A stretch of 64,000 nt of DNA from JBBRHQ01 sp963781345 (GTDB taxonomy: Bacteria > Actinomycetota > Thermoleophilia > Solirubrobacterales > 70-9): assembly GCA_963781345.1 (NCBI GenBank), contig CAWAFQ010000013.1:62001-126000 (forward strand), written 5' to 3'. Under the pieces are notes generated by a model. It did no database searches, had not been told where the DNA came from, and saw nothing but the letters and a program-made list of their open reading frames with translations. Shown here piece by piece: positions 9,152 to 19,289 of this stretch. Position 1 is the first letter of the stretch. Each line of letters opens with the position of its first letter. The position numbers and the translations under genes were made by a program.

Positions 9152-10209
9152 AGCTCGTCGGGCGGCACGGGGGGCGGGCCGAACGCCTCCCGGGCCTGGT
9201 GCTTGGTGCCGAGCAGGCGGACGTCGGCGGAGCCGAGCAGGTCATCGACGGTCTCGCCGTCGACCGGATAGACCGCAATCCCGGCCGTGGCCGTCACCGG
9301 GAGGTCGCGGACGCCACACTCGCGCAGGCGGATCAGGAGCCGCGCGGCCACCTCCTCGGCCTCGGCGAGGCCGGACTCCGGCGCGATCACGGAGAACTCG
9401 TCTCCGCCCTGGCGGAAGACCGAGTCGCCGCCGCGGACGCCCTCGCGCAGGCTCTTGCCGACTTCGGCGAGCACCTGATCGCCGGCCAGATGCCCGAAGC
9501 GGTCGTTGACGACCTTGAAGGAGTCGAGGTCAAGCAGGATCAGGGCGAACTCGCGCCCGCTGCGCGAGTGCTGAGCGATCTCGGCCTCGAGGCGCTGGTG
9601 AAAGGACCGGTAGTTGCCGACGCCGGTCAGCTCGTCCTCGCCCGCTAGAGCCCGCAGCGCTTCGCTGCGAGCCTCGAGAACCGCGCTCATGTGGGCGGCG
9701 ATGACCGTCAGGAGCAGCAGGGTGGGCGCCGTAAGGACCGCGACGACCAGGGCCTGGCGACCCGTGAAGGAGCCGACCACAACCGGGACGAGGAGGCCGA
9801 TCGTGATCAGGATCCAGTAGCGGAACGCGGCGCGGAAATCGGCGACCACCAGAGCCGCGAAGAGGACGAGATAGACGTAGTAGATCGCGTAGGCCGGCGA
9901 GGCGACGGCCGTCGCGAGGGAGATGACCGCGATCGCCAGCACGGAGATCACGTGAAGGGCACTCATCTGCACTCGATTCCAGGGGACCAGCAGGCAGACG
10001 ACCCCGGGGATCAGGGCGAACAGCGGCATCAGGTAGACGAGCTGATTGGAGGGCTCGATCAGGAAGTTGGCCGGGATCGCCGCGAGACCGCTGGCGATGA
10101 ACGCCACGGCCGCGACCCGCCCACCGCGAACGACCCTGTCATCGTCCTCGCCGAACAGCCGCAGCAGGAGGTCCGGGGGGCCCTCCGATTCTCTTGCCTC
10201 GTCCACCAC
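9148..10209 (-). CDS. membrane-bound diguanylate cyclase (GGDEF)
   Basis: Makes c-di-GMP from two GTP. About 180 N-terminal residues form five to six transmembrane helices, likely a membrane sensor. A linker leads to a GGDEF domain beginning at DELTGVGNYRSF. The active-site GGDEF is intact (FRQGGDEFSVI, about residues 266-274), and an RxxD inhibitory site (RGGD) lies five residues upstream of it, so the enzyme is probably active and product-inhibited. There is no EAL domain. GTG start at 10209, only 28 bp from the divergent ThyX-like start, implying very short 5' leaders. Confidence 0.93.
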   Translation of the reverse strand: MVDEARESEGPPDLLLRLFGEDDDRVVRGGRVAAVAFIASGLAAIPANFLIEPSNQLVYLMPLFALIPGVVCLLVPWNRVQMSALHVISVLAIAVISLATAVASPAYAIYYVYLVLFAALVVADFRAAFRYWILITIGLLVPVVVGSFTGRQALVVAVLTAPTLLLLTVIAAHMSAVLEARSEALRALAGEDELTGVGNYRSFHQRLEAEIAQHSRSGREFALILLDLDSFKVVNDRFGHLAGDQVLAEVGKSLREGVRGGDSVFRQGGDEFSVIAPESGLAEAEEVAARLLIRLRECGVRDLPVTATAGIAVYPVDGETVDDLLGSADVRLLGTKHQAREAFGPPPVPPDEL

Positions 10210-10237
10210 GCTGCGGCCAGTCTTCCAGCAGCCGCCG

Positions 10238-11908
10238 ATGCGCGTCGTCGACGCTGGCTACGATCCCCCGGTGCGCTACCCGGTCGAGGCCTTCAGCGAC
10301 GAGGAGAGAGCCCTCCTCGCCCCCCATTTCACCAACCTCGACCGGCCCGTGTTCGCGCTCGTCAACCTGCCCGAGACCGTCAAGGGGGCGCTGTTCGCAC
10401 GCTACTCGCGCTATTCCGGGGGTGTGCGCCGCCTCTACCTCGAGGAGTTCGCCGCCGACGTGGCCGACGGTGGACGGCCCTTCGACGGCGCCGAGGGGGA
10501 GCGGGCGGCGAAGCTGTATGAACGGGTCTTCCTCGGCTACGGGGACGACTCGATCGCCCAGGTGGGGGGCGCTCACATCGCCTGCGAGTGGGTCTCCAAC
10601 ATCCTCACCAAGGTGCTGCAAAGGGGCCGGCTGGCCGCCTACCTGGAGCAGTCGACCCGCTACATCCCCTACGACCGGCCGATGCCCGATGACGCCGGCG
10701 GCGGCTACCGCTACTACCGCGACGCCGATCTCGGACCGAGCTTCGGTGAGGCGATGGACGAGATCTTCGGCGTCTACTCCGCCTCGCTGGAGCGGGTCGA
10801 GGCCTGGGCGGCGGAGCAGTGGCCCCGGGGCTCGGAGCCCGAGGGGCCCTGGCGAAGCTCGATCCGGGCCAAGGCGCTCGACCTGATGCGCGGCCTGCTG
10901 CCGGCGGCGACCCTGAGCCACGTCGGCATCTACGCCTCGGGGCAGGCCTACGAGCAGATGCTGCTGCGGCTGATGGCCTCGCCTCTGCCCGAGGCGCGGG
11001 ATTTCGGGGGGATGATCCTGGGAGAGCTGCAGAAGGTGATGCCGAGCTTCGTCTCGCGGGTCGACCGCCCCGACCGCGGTGGCGAGTGGGTCTCCTTCCT
11101 CAAGGCCCGCCGCGAGGCGACCGAGGGGTGGGTCTCGCGGCTCGGGCTCGACCACCGCGGGGGCGGTGAGGGTGCGCCCACGGTCGAGCTGGTCCACGTC
11201 GACGGAACCGAGGAGGACCTGCTCGCCTCATGCCTGTTCGAGGCGGCCTCGGCCTCGGAGAGCGAGATCCGCACCCGCCTCGATGTGCTCGACCGCACCG
11301 AGCGGGCGCAACTCCTCGCCGCCATGGTCGGCGAGAGGGCGAACCGCCGCCACCGCCCCGGCCGCGGCTTCGAGGCACTTCGCTACCGCTTCGAGATCGT
11401 CTCCGACTACGGCGGCTTCCGTGACCTCCAGCGCCACCGGATGCTCACCTGCCAGTGGCAGCGGCTGAGCCCGGACCTGGGCGCAGGCATTCCGGAGGAG
11501 GTCGTCGAAGCGGGAGTCGGCGACGACTACCGGCGCGCGCTCGAGGTCTCGCGGACAGAGCACCAGCGCCTCGTCGACGCCGGCCTGGCCGAGGCCGCGC
11601 CCTATGCGCTCTGCCTCGGCTACCGGATCCGCTACGTCCTCGACCTCAACGCCCGCGAGGCGATGCACCTGATCGAGCTTCGCTCCGGGCGCGAGGGTCA
11701 TCCGACCTACCGGGCGGTGGCGCAGGCGATGCACGACCGCATAGCCGCCGTCCACCCCGCGGTCGCAGCGGCGATGAGCCACGTCGACACCACGCGGGAG
11801 CCGCGCCTCGAGCGCATCCTCAGCGAGATCCGCACCCAGCGCAAGCGGGTCGAGGCTGCGGAGCGGGCCCGGGCCGAGGCCCCTCCTGGCCTGAGCCCAC
11901 TCGGCTGA
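10238..11908 (+). CDS. tandem ThyX-like (FAD-dependent thymidylate synthase fold) protein
   Basis: At 556 residues this is about twice a normal ThyX and appears to contain two ThyX-like halves. The ThyX signature is RHRxxSxNxxSxRY. The first half (about residues 95-150) has RGRLAAYLEQSTRY, keeping the C-terminal part of the signature but losing the His, first Ser and Asn. The second half (about residues 385-410) has RHRMLTCQWQRLS, keeping RHR but losing the rest. The end (HLIELRSGREGHPTYRAVAQ) matches the C-terminal ThyX substrate-binding helix. So neither half is canonical, and a composite active site or another role is possible. ATG at 10238 is chosen because the earlier frame runs over the divergent gene. 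Confidence 0.8.
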   Translation: MRVVDAGYDPPVRYPVEAFSDEERALLAPHFTNLDRPVFALVNLPETVKGALFARYSRYSGGVRRLYLEEFAADVADGGRPFDGAEGERAAKLYERVFLGYGDDSIAQVGGAHIACEWVSNILTKVLQRGRLAAYLEQSTRYIPYDRPMPDDAGGGYRYYRDADLGPSFGEAMDEIFGVYSASLERVEAWAAEQWPRGSEPEGPWRSSIRAKALDLMRGLLPAATLSHVGIYASGQAYEQMLLRLMASPLPEARDFGGMILGELQKVMPSFVSRVDRPDRGGEWVSFLKARREATEGWVSRLGLDHRGGGEGAPTVELVHVDGTEEDLLASCLFEAASASESEIRTRLDVLDRTERAQLLAAMVGERANRRHRPGRGFEALRYRFEIVSDYGGFRDLQRHRMLTCQWQRLSPDLGAGIPEEVVEAGVGDDYRRALEVSRTEHQRLVDAGLAEAAPYALCLGYRIRYVLDLNAREAMHLIELRSGREGHPTYRAVAQAMHDRIAAVHPAVAAAMSHVDTTREPRLERILSEIRTQRKRVEAAERARAEAPPGLSPLG

Positions 11909-11967
11909 GGCCTTGCCGAACGCGGCGATTCTGGACATCCCGGGCCGCAGGCGCCTACGATCATGGG

Positions 11968-12759
11968 ATGAGGAGATTCCGGCTTCTCGCTGCAGCCACG
12001 GTGATCGCCGCCTCGCTGATCACCCCGTCGGCGATCCTCGCCGCCGCGCCTGCGGCCGATCCCGCCGGCGGTGTCACCGCCCCGGTTCCCCAGGCTCCCG
12101 AGGCCGCGAGGGCGGTCAGGGCCGACTCCGGCGCCAAGGACAGGGGCAGCTCCGCCGGCTCCGCTGAGGCCGCGAGGGTGGCGGTCAGCGACGCCACGGT
12201 GGTCAAGCCGGCCGCTGCGGCGAAGCTGCTCGCCGCCGGCAACGGTGAGAGCTCACCCGCGACGGCGTCGGCCACCCCGGCCGCATCGGTCACGATCCAG
12301 GACTACTTCTTCAGCCCGAAGACGGTCACGATCAACGCCGGCGAGACCGTCAGGTGGGACAACAAGGGCAAGGCCAAGGAGGGCCACACGGTCACAGCCG
12401 AGGACAACTCCTTCGACTCCGGCGTGCTCAAGCAGGGCCAGGCGTACTCGCACAAGTTCTCGAAGACGGGCACCTTCAGCTACCTATGCGAACTGCACCC
12501 GAACATGGTCGGCAAGGTCGTCGTCGAGTCGGCGGCGACGGGCGGGGGCGGCGATGGCGGAAACGGCAGCGGTCGATCCTCCAACGACGGCGGCATCAGC
12601 AGCTCGGGCACGTCCGCCACGTCTACGGACACCTCGAGCGGCGGCTCGCTCCCCTACACCGGGCAGGATCTCCGAATCGCGCCGGTCATCGGCGTCAACC
12701 TGATGCTCGCCGGCTTCCTCCTGCTGCTGCGCTCACGCCGTTCCTCGCCCGGCGGCTGA
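11968..12759 (+). CDS. secreted cupredoxin-domain protein with LPXTG cell-wall anchor
   Basis: 263 residues. Residues 1-27 form a Sec signal peptide (MRRFRLL..AAPAA), followed by an Ala/Pro-rich linker. A plastocyanin-like domain (about 110-190) carries type-1 copper ligands: His in EGHTVTAED and Cys, His and Met in YLCELHPNMVGK. A Gly/Ser-rich spacer follows, then LPYTG, a hydrophobic helix and the basic tail RSRRSS, a textbook sortase sorting signal. It therefore likely sits covalently on the wall and handles copper or electrons. The sortase gene is not in this window. The start is ATG 11968; an ATG four bases earlier is out of frame. Confidence 0.88.
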   Translation: MRRFRLLAAATVIAASLITPSAILAAAPAADPAGGVTAPVPQAPEAARAVRADSGAKDRGSSAGSAEAARVAVSDATVVKPAAAAKLLAAGNGESSPATASATPAASVTIQDYFFSPKTVTINAGETVRWDNKGKAKEGHTVTAEDNSFDSGVLKQGQAYSHKFSKTGTFSYLCELHPNMVGKVVVESAATGGGGDGGNGSGRSSNDGGISSSGTSATSTDTSSGGSLPYTGQDLRIAPVIGVNLMLAGFLLLLRSRRSSPGG

Positions 12760-12819
12760 GCCAACAAACGGCCAGCGCTCCGTTGCGGGCCACCGTGGGT
12801 TCTTAGGATCCAGCGACCG

Positions 12820-13638
12820 ATGAACGCTCCCGCCCCACACCCACTCCCGGCCCGCTCGCTCGCCGCGATCCTCGTCGCGCTGGTGCTGATCGCCCTGCTC
12901 GGGGGCCTCGGCGGCAGCGCCTCAGCCGCCCGCTGGAAGCCGAAGCCGACGACGGCCCCCTGGCAATGGCAGCTGCAGGGCAAGATCGATACTTCCGTGC
13001 CGGCCGCCGTCTACGAGGTCGACGGCTTCGACGTCGGCCGCAGCGTCGTCTCGAAGCTGCACGCCAAGGGGCGCAGGGTCATCTGCTACCTCGACGTCGG
13101 CTCCTGGGAGAGCTATCGCCCGGACCGGGACGCGTTCCCGAAGTCGGTGATCGGGAACAGGTACGAGGGCTACCCGAACGAGCGCTGGATGGACATCCGC
13201 CGGATCGACCTGCTCGCGAAGCCGCTTCGCAAGCGCTTCGACCTCTGCCGCAGCAAGGGATTCGACGCGGTCGAGCCCGACAACGACAACGGCTACACCA
13301 ACAACACCGGGTTCCCGCTGACCGCCTCCGACCAGCTCCGCTTCAACCGCTGGGTGGCAAAGGAGGTCCACAGTCGTGGCATGTCGGTGGCGCTCAAGAA
13401 CGACCCCGAGCAGGCCGGCCAGCTCGCCGATGCCTTCGACTTCGCCGTGGTCGAGGAGTGCTTCCAGTACCGTGAATGCGGCCAGTTCTCGCCCTTCATC
13501 GACCGCGGCAAGGCGGTCTTCGAGGCCGAGTATGAACTGAGCCCGAGCCAGTTCTGCAGGAAGGCCGCGAACCTGCGCTTCAGCGCGATTCGCAAGAGCT
13601 ACGACCTCTTCGCCAAGCCCTGGCTGACCTGCCTCTGA
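12820..13638 (+). CDS. secreted GH114-type (endo-alpha-1,4-polygalactosaminidase-like) glycoside hydrolase
   Basis: 272 residues with an N-terminal membrane/signal segment (about 12-36, ending SASA|A). The body matches the TIM-barrel GH114 family: WQWQLQGKID near the start, VICYLDVGSWESYRPD, the basic EGYPNERWMDIR and the acidic FDAVEPDNDNGYTN, where the catalytic acids of this fold lie. Family members cleave galactosamine-rich polysaccharides of biofilms or cell walls; the real substrate here is unknown. It stands alone, followed by a palindromic repeat. Confidence 0.85.
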   Translation: MNAPAPHPLPARSLAAILVALVLIALLGGLGGSASAARWKPKPTTAPWQWQLQGKIDTSVPAAVYEVDGFDVGRSVVSKLHAKGRRVICYLDVGSWESYRPDRDAFPKSVIGNRYEGYPNERWMDIRRIDLLAKPLRKRFDLCRSKGFDAVEPDNDNGYTNNTGFPLTASDQLRFNRWVAKEVHSRGMSVALKNDPEQAGQLADAFDFAVVEECFQYRECGQFSPFIDRGKAVFEAEYELSPSQFCRKAANLRFSAIRKSYDLFAKPWLTCL

Positions 13639-13659
13639 GTTTCAGCGGGCGATCGCCCG

Positions 13660-13706
13660 CGAAAGTGATATCGACCATCAACTTGATGGTCGATTGAAGT
13701 TTCGGC
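13660..13706. repeat. palindromic intergenic repeat, copy 1
   Basis: Core arms ATCGACCATCA (13670-13680) and TGATGGTCGAT (13684-13694) form an 11-bp perfect stem with a 3-base loop; outer bases CGAAA...TTTCG extend it imperfectly. It follows a separate 16-bp palindrome GCGGGCGATCGCCCGC at 13645-13660. A near-identical copy lies at 28071-28119. It is located after the GH114 stop and may act as a terminator or be a REP-type element. Confidence 0.8.
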
Positions 13707-13786
13707 GGCGGGGCGGCGGGGGTGGCGCGGGGGGCGGGGTGGCGCGGGAAATAGGATTGCCGGACCCGACCAGGAGGAGACGACGG

Positions 13787-15758
<1,972 letters not shown>

Positions 15759-15769
15759 CGCCGGTGCCG

Positions 15770-16690
15770 CTACTGGCGACGCTTGCGCTTGCGGCGCTCG
15801 CCGCGCTGGCGCGGGGGGCTCGCCGCCGGCGCGGATTCCTGCGGCTGCGAGGGCTCAACCTCCGTGCCGCTGGTGTCGATCGCATCGTCCTCGGCGCCGC
15901 GTGAGCCGGGCGGAGCGCCGCCGAGAACTCCCCCTCCGCGTCGTGCGCCTCGCTCCGGAACCAGCCAGGGGATTGCCTCCCCCTTGTCCCAGGCCGGCGG
16001 GCGCCCCCGGGGGGCCTTGTCCAGCACCACCAGAAGCAGGTTGATGAGCCAGGCGACCAGCAGCAGGACGCCGACGGGGGCGAACGTCGGCAGCAGCGTC
16101 GCCAGCCCGAGAACCATTCCCGCCAGCATTCCGAGGGTTCCCCAGAAGCGGGTCAGCAGCCCGGCCCGCATCGCTCGCTGTGACGTGTAGACGGTGCCGA
16201 AGAGAAACCCGAGTGTCCCCGCGAGCGTCAGGCCCAGGGAGAACTTGACGAGGGTCGAGCTCCGCTGGAGGTCGGTAGCGAGCACCTCCGGGTGCGCCAC
16301 CGGGAGCCGGCTCACGAACTCCGACGCGACATCGTTGATCGCTATCTGCTGAAGGACCGAGGCCGCGGCGAGAAAGAGCGGGCCGGCGACGATGACGCCT
16401 ATGAACCCCGCTCGCACCGTGCTGTCCCGAGCCACGACGGCCTTGAACAGGTAGACGAGTGGCACCGTCACCAAGACAAAGCCCAATCCACGCAGGACGG
16501 ACGCGGTCATCAGCGTGGAGCCATTTGAGTCGACAGCCTGCAGGTACGGCGCCAGCCGAGAACCGCTGGGAAGACTCGCGCTCTGCAGCACCACGGCCCC
16601 GGCAATCTGGAGGGCGATCACCAGGGCAATCGCACCGGCCACCGGGAGCGCCCACCGGCGCTCGCGCTCGATCGTCTGATCGGGGGTCAT
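15770..16690 (-). CDS. multi-pass membrane protein of unknown function
   Basis: 306 residues with about six hydrophobic helices between residues 15 and 230, then a 75-residue hydrophilic tail rich in Arg, Pro, Gly and Glu that ends in a strongly basic run (RQRGERRKRKRRQ), presumably cytosolic and perhaps nucleic-acid or membrane-surface binding. I recognise no family with confidence. It overlaps the stop of the small upstream gene (ATGA at 16687-16690) and is probably cotranscribed with it and with the CBS gene. Confidence 0.75.
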   Translation of the reverse strand: MTPDQTIERERRWALPVAGAIALVIALQIAGAVVLQSASLPSGSRLAPYLQAVDSNGSTLMTASVLRGLGFVLVTVPLVYLFKAVVARDSTVRAGFIGVIVAGPLFLAAASVLQQIAINDVASEFVSRLPVAHPEVLATDLQRSSTLVKFSLGLTLAGTLGFLFGTVYTSQRAMRAGLLTRFWGTLGMLAGMVLGLATLLPTFAPVGVLLLVAWLINLLLVVLDKAPRGRPPAWDKGEAIPWLVPERGARRGGGVLGGAPPGSRGAEDDAIDTSGTEVEPSQPQESAPAASPPRQRGERRKRKRRQ

Positions 16691-16911
16691 CGGTCTGGGC
16701 TTGTCCCGTTGCTGCCGGAGATCGGGCGGCGGACGGGGGCCTGCTCTTCCAACTCCCCGGCGCGGACCGGGTAGTACTCGTAGTCCTCGGGCTCCGCGAT
16801 CCGCGAGATGCGGTCGCCTGCTGCAAGCACGACGTCGAGGAAGGGGGCGGCGATGCCGATCAGGGTCTCGAACCGGCGGCGGGTCCGCTTCTGCCCGGGG
16901 GTCAGCGGCAC
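16687..16911 (-). CDS. small hypothetical protein
   Basis: 74 residues. The first half (TPGQKRTRRRFETLIGIAAPFLDVVLAAGDRISRI) looks like an amphipathic or weakly hydrophobic helix, and the rest is acidic and polar with no motif I recognise. Support as a real gene comes from the ATGA overlap with the downstream membrane-protein gene and the 4-bp gap to the upstream CBS gene, which place it in the same operon. Confidence 0.6.
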   Translation of the reverse strand: MPLTPGQKRTRRRFETLIGIAAPFLDVVLAAGDRISRIAEPEDYEYYPVRAGELEEQAPVRRPISGSNGTSPDR

Positions 16912-16915
16912 GCCC

Positions 16916-17362
16916 TCAGCCCCGCTCGTGGAAGTAGAACTGGGGCAGGGCGCCCTCGATGACCTCCTGGGTCATCCGCTGGGCGACCTCGAGGTTGCCG
17001 GTGCGAACGGCGATGTCATCGATCGTGACGATGCCGGCGAGGCGGTCGTCGACGACGACGGGGAGCCTGCGGATCCGGTGCTGGACCATCAGCGCCGCCG
17101 CTTCGTCGAGCTCCATGTCGGGCTCCCCGGTGATCAGCGGGCGCGAGGCGCTCTCCTCGATCACGGCCTCGCTCCCGGCCTCCTCGGCGAGGACGCGAAC
17201 GGCGAGGTCGCGGTCGGTGACCATCGCCGTCGGCAGGCCCTCCGGATCGACTATGACAACCGACCCGACACTGTGGTCGCGCATCAGCTGGGCGACCTCG
17301 AGCGCACTCGAGCCCGGCTCTGCCGTGACCACCGCGGCGGTCATGATCTCACTCAGTTGCAC
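16916..17362 (-). CDS. CBS-domain pair protein
   Basis: 148 residues made almost wholly of two CBS motifs: MTAAVVTAEPGSSALEVAQLM with VTDRDLAVRV for the first and SRPLITGEPDMELDEAAALM with GIVTIDDIAVR for the second. Such stand-alone pairs bind adenine nucleotides and act as energy or redox sensors. It is first in a minus-strand operon with the 74-aa protein and the membrane protein. It is divergent from the saccharopine-dehydrogenase-like gene, with about 47 bp between. Confidence 0.9.
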   Translation of the reverse strand: MQLSEIMTAAVVTAEPGSSALEVAQLMRDHSVGSVVIVDPEGLPTAMVTDRDLAVRVLAEEAGSEAVIEESASRPLITGEPDMELDEAAALMVQHRIRRLPVVVDDRLAGIVTIDDIAVRTGNLEVAQRMTQEVIEGALPQFYFHERG

Positions 17363-17409
17363 GGCCCTACGGTATCGCCCGAGCGCAGCGCTTGCGTAGG
17401 ATCAGCACC

Positions 17410-17463
17410 GTGGCCGACCCAACCCAGCAGGGCACCGTGGCCGACCCAACCCAGCAGGGGCCG
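17410..17463 (+). repeat. 27-bp tandem duplication at a gene start
   Basis: Two consecutive units beginning GTGGCCGACCCAACCCAGCA, differing only at the end, each starting with a possible GTG initiation codon. The duplication adds nine residues in frame and may have created a second start site. Confidence 0.85.
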
Positions 17464-18573
17464 ATCGCCGTCTACGGCGCCACCGGCTACACCGGCCGGC
17501 TGATCTGCGCCGAGCTGGCGCGGCGCGGCGCCGACTTCGTAGCGGCCGGGCGCAACCCGGCGAAGCTCGAGGCGCTCGAGGCGGAGCTCGGCGGCGGCGT
17601 CACCACCCGCGCCGTGGCGACCACCGACGCTCCTGGCCTGCGGGCCCTGATGGAGCCGTGCGCGGCGGTGATCGCATGCGCCGGCCCGTTCGGCGCCCAC
17701 GGCGAGCCGATCGTCGCCGCCGCGGCCGACACCGGAACCCACTATGTCGATACAACGGGCGAGCAGCCGTTCATCAAGCTCGTCTTCGACCGCTACGGCC
17801 CGGCGGCCGAGCGATCCGGCGCTGCCCTTGTCAGCGCGATGGGCTTCGACTACGCGCCCGGCGACATGATCGCCTCGCTGACCGCCGAGGGGATGGGGCC
17901 GCTGGACGAGATCTCGCTCGCCTACTCCGTGCAGAACTTCGAGATGACCCGGGGTACGGCCCTCTCGGGGATCGACATGGTCTCCGGCGGCGATCTCGAC
18001 TACGTCGACGGAGGGCTGCGACCCGCCGACCGCAGCGTCGGCCGAGGGCACTTCGAATTCCCGAAGCCGGTTGGCGTGCAGCCGATGGTCCGCTACCCGG
18101 CGGGCGAGCCGATCACCGTTCCCCGCCACGTCGACACCAGGCGGGTGCGGATGATGCTGACCGCGGCGACCGTGGCCCCGCGGCGAGCGGCGCCGCTGCT
18201 GCCGGCGCTGATGCCGGTACTCGGGGCTGCGATGCGGACGCCGCTGAAGCGGCTGGCGGAGGGAGCGGTGAACCGGCGCCCCGAGGGGCCCGACCGCGAG
18301 AGCCGGCGAGGCGCCCGCTGGATGATCGTCTGCGAGGCTCGCGCCGCCGCGGGGACGACCCGGCGCGGCGTGATCTCAGGCCCCGACGTCTACGGCCTGA
18401 CCGCGGTCACGACGGTGGAGGGCGCGCTGCGCATGGCCGGGGACGGATACGGAGGCAGAGGCGCCCTGGCGCCATCACAGGCCTACGATCCGGCAACCTT
18501 CCTCGACTCGCTGCGCGATTTCGGCGTCCGCCGGGAGCTCTCTGCCCCCGTCGGGCGGCCGGCGGCGGCCTGA
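17410..18573 (+). CDS. saccharopine dehydrogenase-like NAD(P)-binding oxidoreductase
   Basis: About 387 residues with an N-terminal Rossmann motif PIAVYGATGYTGRLICAELA and AAGRNPAKLEAL, then FGAHGEPIVAAAADTGTHYVDTTGE, the pattern of trans-acting enoyl reductase/saccharopine-dehydrogenase-like proteins of actinobacteria. Substrate unknown. The N-terminus is duplicated: VADPTQQGT and VADPTQQGP are encoded by a 27-bp tandem repeat (17410-17463), so either GTG 17410 or GTG 17437 could be used. The end overlaps the next ATG (TGATG). Confidence 0.85.
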   Translation: MADPTQQGTVADPTQQGPIAVYGATGYTGRLICAELARRGADFVAAGRNPAKLEALEAELGGGVTTRAVATTDAPGLRALMEPCAAVIACAGPFGAHGEPIVAAAADTGTHYVDTTGEQPFIKLVFDRYGPAAERSGAALVSAMGFDYAPGDMIASLTAEGMGPLDEISLAYSVQNFEMTRGTALSGIDMVSGGDLDYVDGGLRPADRSVGRGHFEFPKPVGVQPMVRYPAGEPITVPRHVDTRRVRMMLTAATVAPRRAAPLLPALMPVLGAAMRTPLKRLAEGAVNRRPEGPDRESRRGARWMIVCEARAAAGTTRRGVISGPDVYGLTAVTTVEGALRMAGDGYGGRGALAPSQAYDPATFLDSLRDFGVRRELSAPVGRPAAA

Positions 18574-19160
18574 TGGCGCTCGGCGAGACGACCATCCCGA
18601 CCGTTTCGCTCGAGGCCGGGATCGGCCCCGACAACCCGCCCTGCCCCGCCTGCGGCGAGCCGCTCTTCGGCTGGGCGATGGTACGACCCGCGGGCCTGCC
18701 GATCCGGCGCTGCGAGCGCTGCGGCCTCGCCGTCGCCGGTGCGCGGGCGCCGAGGGAGGACGCCGAGGCGGCGGCCGAAGCGGCGGCTGCCGAGGGCCGC
18801 ACCCCGAACCGCCGCAGTCTCCAGGCCTGGATCGGAAGCTCGGGCTGGGCCGCCCTGGAGCCGGAGCGGCGCTTCCTCTTCACCGCCGAGGCCCTGCGCC
18901 GACTTGGCCACCCGGGCGCCCGGCAGCGCCCGGCGATCGGCGCGATGTGGCAGACGCTTCTGAACAGCTTCACCTTCGGCCACAACGTCGCCCTCGGCCG
19001 CCTCGGGAAGGTGAGGGCAACGCAGGCCGAGGAGCCCTGGAAGCGCCGCCTCGATCTCGGCATCAGCATCCTCGCGACCCCGCTGGCACTCCCGGCCGCG
19101 GTCATCGGCGAGCTTGCCGCCGCCATCTGCGGCCGCGGCGGCCGGCTCTCGATCCGCTGA
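18573..19160 (+). CDS. zinc-ribbon protein of unknown function with a C-terminal hydrophobic helix
   Basis: 195 residues. Residues about 24-55 hold two Cys pairs (CPAC and CERC) spaced like a zinc ribbon. The middle is Ala/Glu-rich then Arg-rich, and the final 35 residues contain a hydrophobic segment (LGISILATPLALPAAVIGELAAAI) that could anchor in the membrane. A stretch WQTLLNSFTFGHNVALGRLG recalls the end of small methyltransferase-associated proteins but is not diagnostic. It overlaps the oxidoreductase stop, so it is probably cotranscribed. Function not recognised. Confidence 0.7.
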   Translation: MALGETTIPTVSLEAGIGPDNPPCPACGEPLFGWAMVRPAGLPIRRCERCGLAVAGARAPREDAEAAAEAAAAEGRTPNRRSLQAWIGSSGWAALEPERRFLFTAEALRRLGHPGARQRPAIGAMWQTLLNSFTFGHNVALGRLGKVRATQAEEPWKRRLDLGISILATPLALPAAVIGELAAAICGRGGRLSIR

Positions 19161-19169
19161 GAGCCTCCC

Positions 19170-19289
19170 ATCGATGGGTGGATTGCGTCCCCTATTTCGT
19201 CGAAATCCACCCGTCGGCGAGTGGAGCGCGCCTCCGACTATCGATGGGTGGATTGCGTCCCCTATTTCGTCGAAATCCACCCGTCGGCG
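19170..19289. repeat. 50-bp direct repeat, two copies at 70-bp period, each a hairpin
   Basis: Copies at 19170-19219 and 19240-19289 look identical. Each has arms GGGTGGATT and AATCCACCC that form a stem. The second copy includes the last codons and stop of the minus-strand hydrolase gene (GWISTK). The pair sits between convergent genes and could terminate both. Confidence 0.9.

Noticed and set aside
13645..13660. GCGATCGC-type palindrome as a HIP1-like genome-wide element
   Set aside because: GCGATCGC is expected by chance in such GC-rich DNA, and only isolated occurrences were noticed.
13694..13786. An upstream start for acs
   Set aside because: The added residues are Gly/Arg-rich and the ATG at 13787 has a strong ribosome-binding site.
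19170..19289. A short CRISPR array
   Set aside because: Only two copies, the spacer is 20 bases, one copy codes for the end of a protein, and no cas genes are present.
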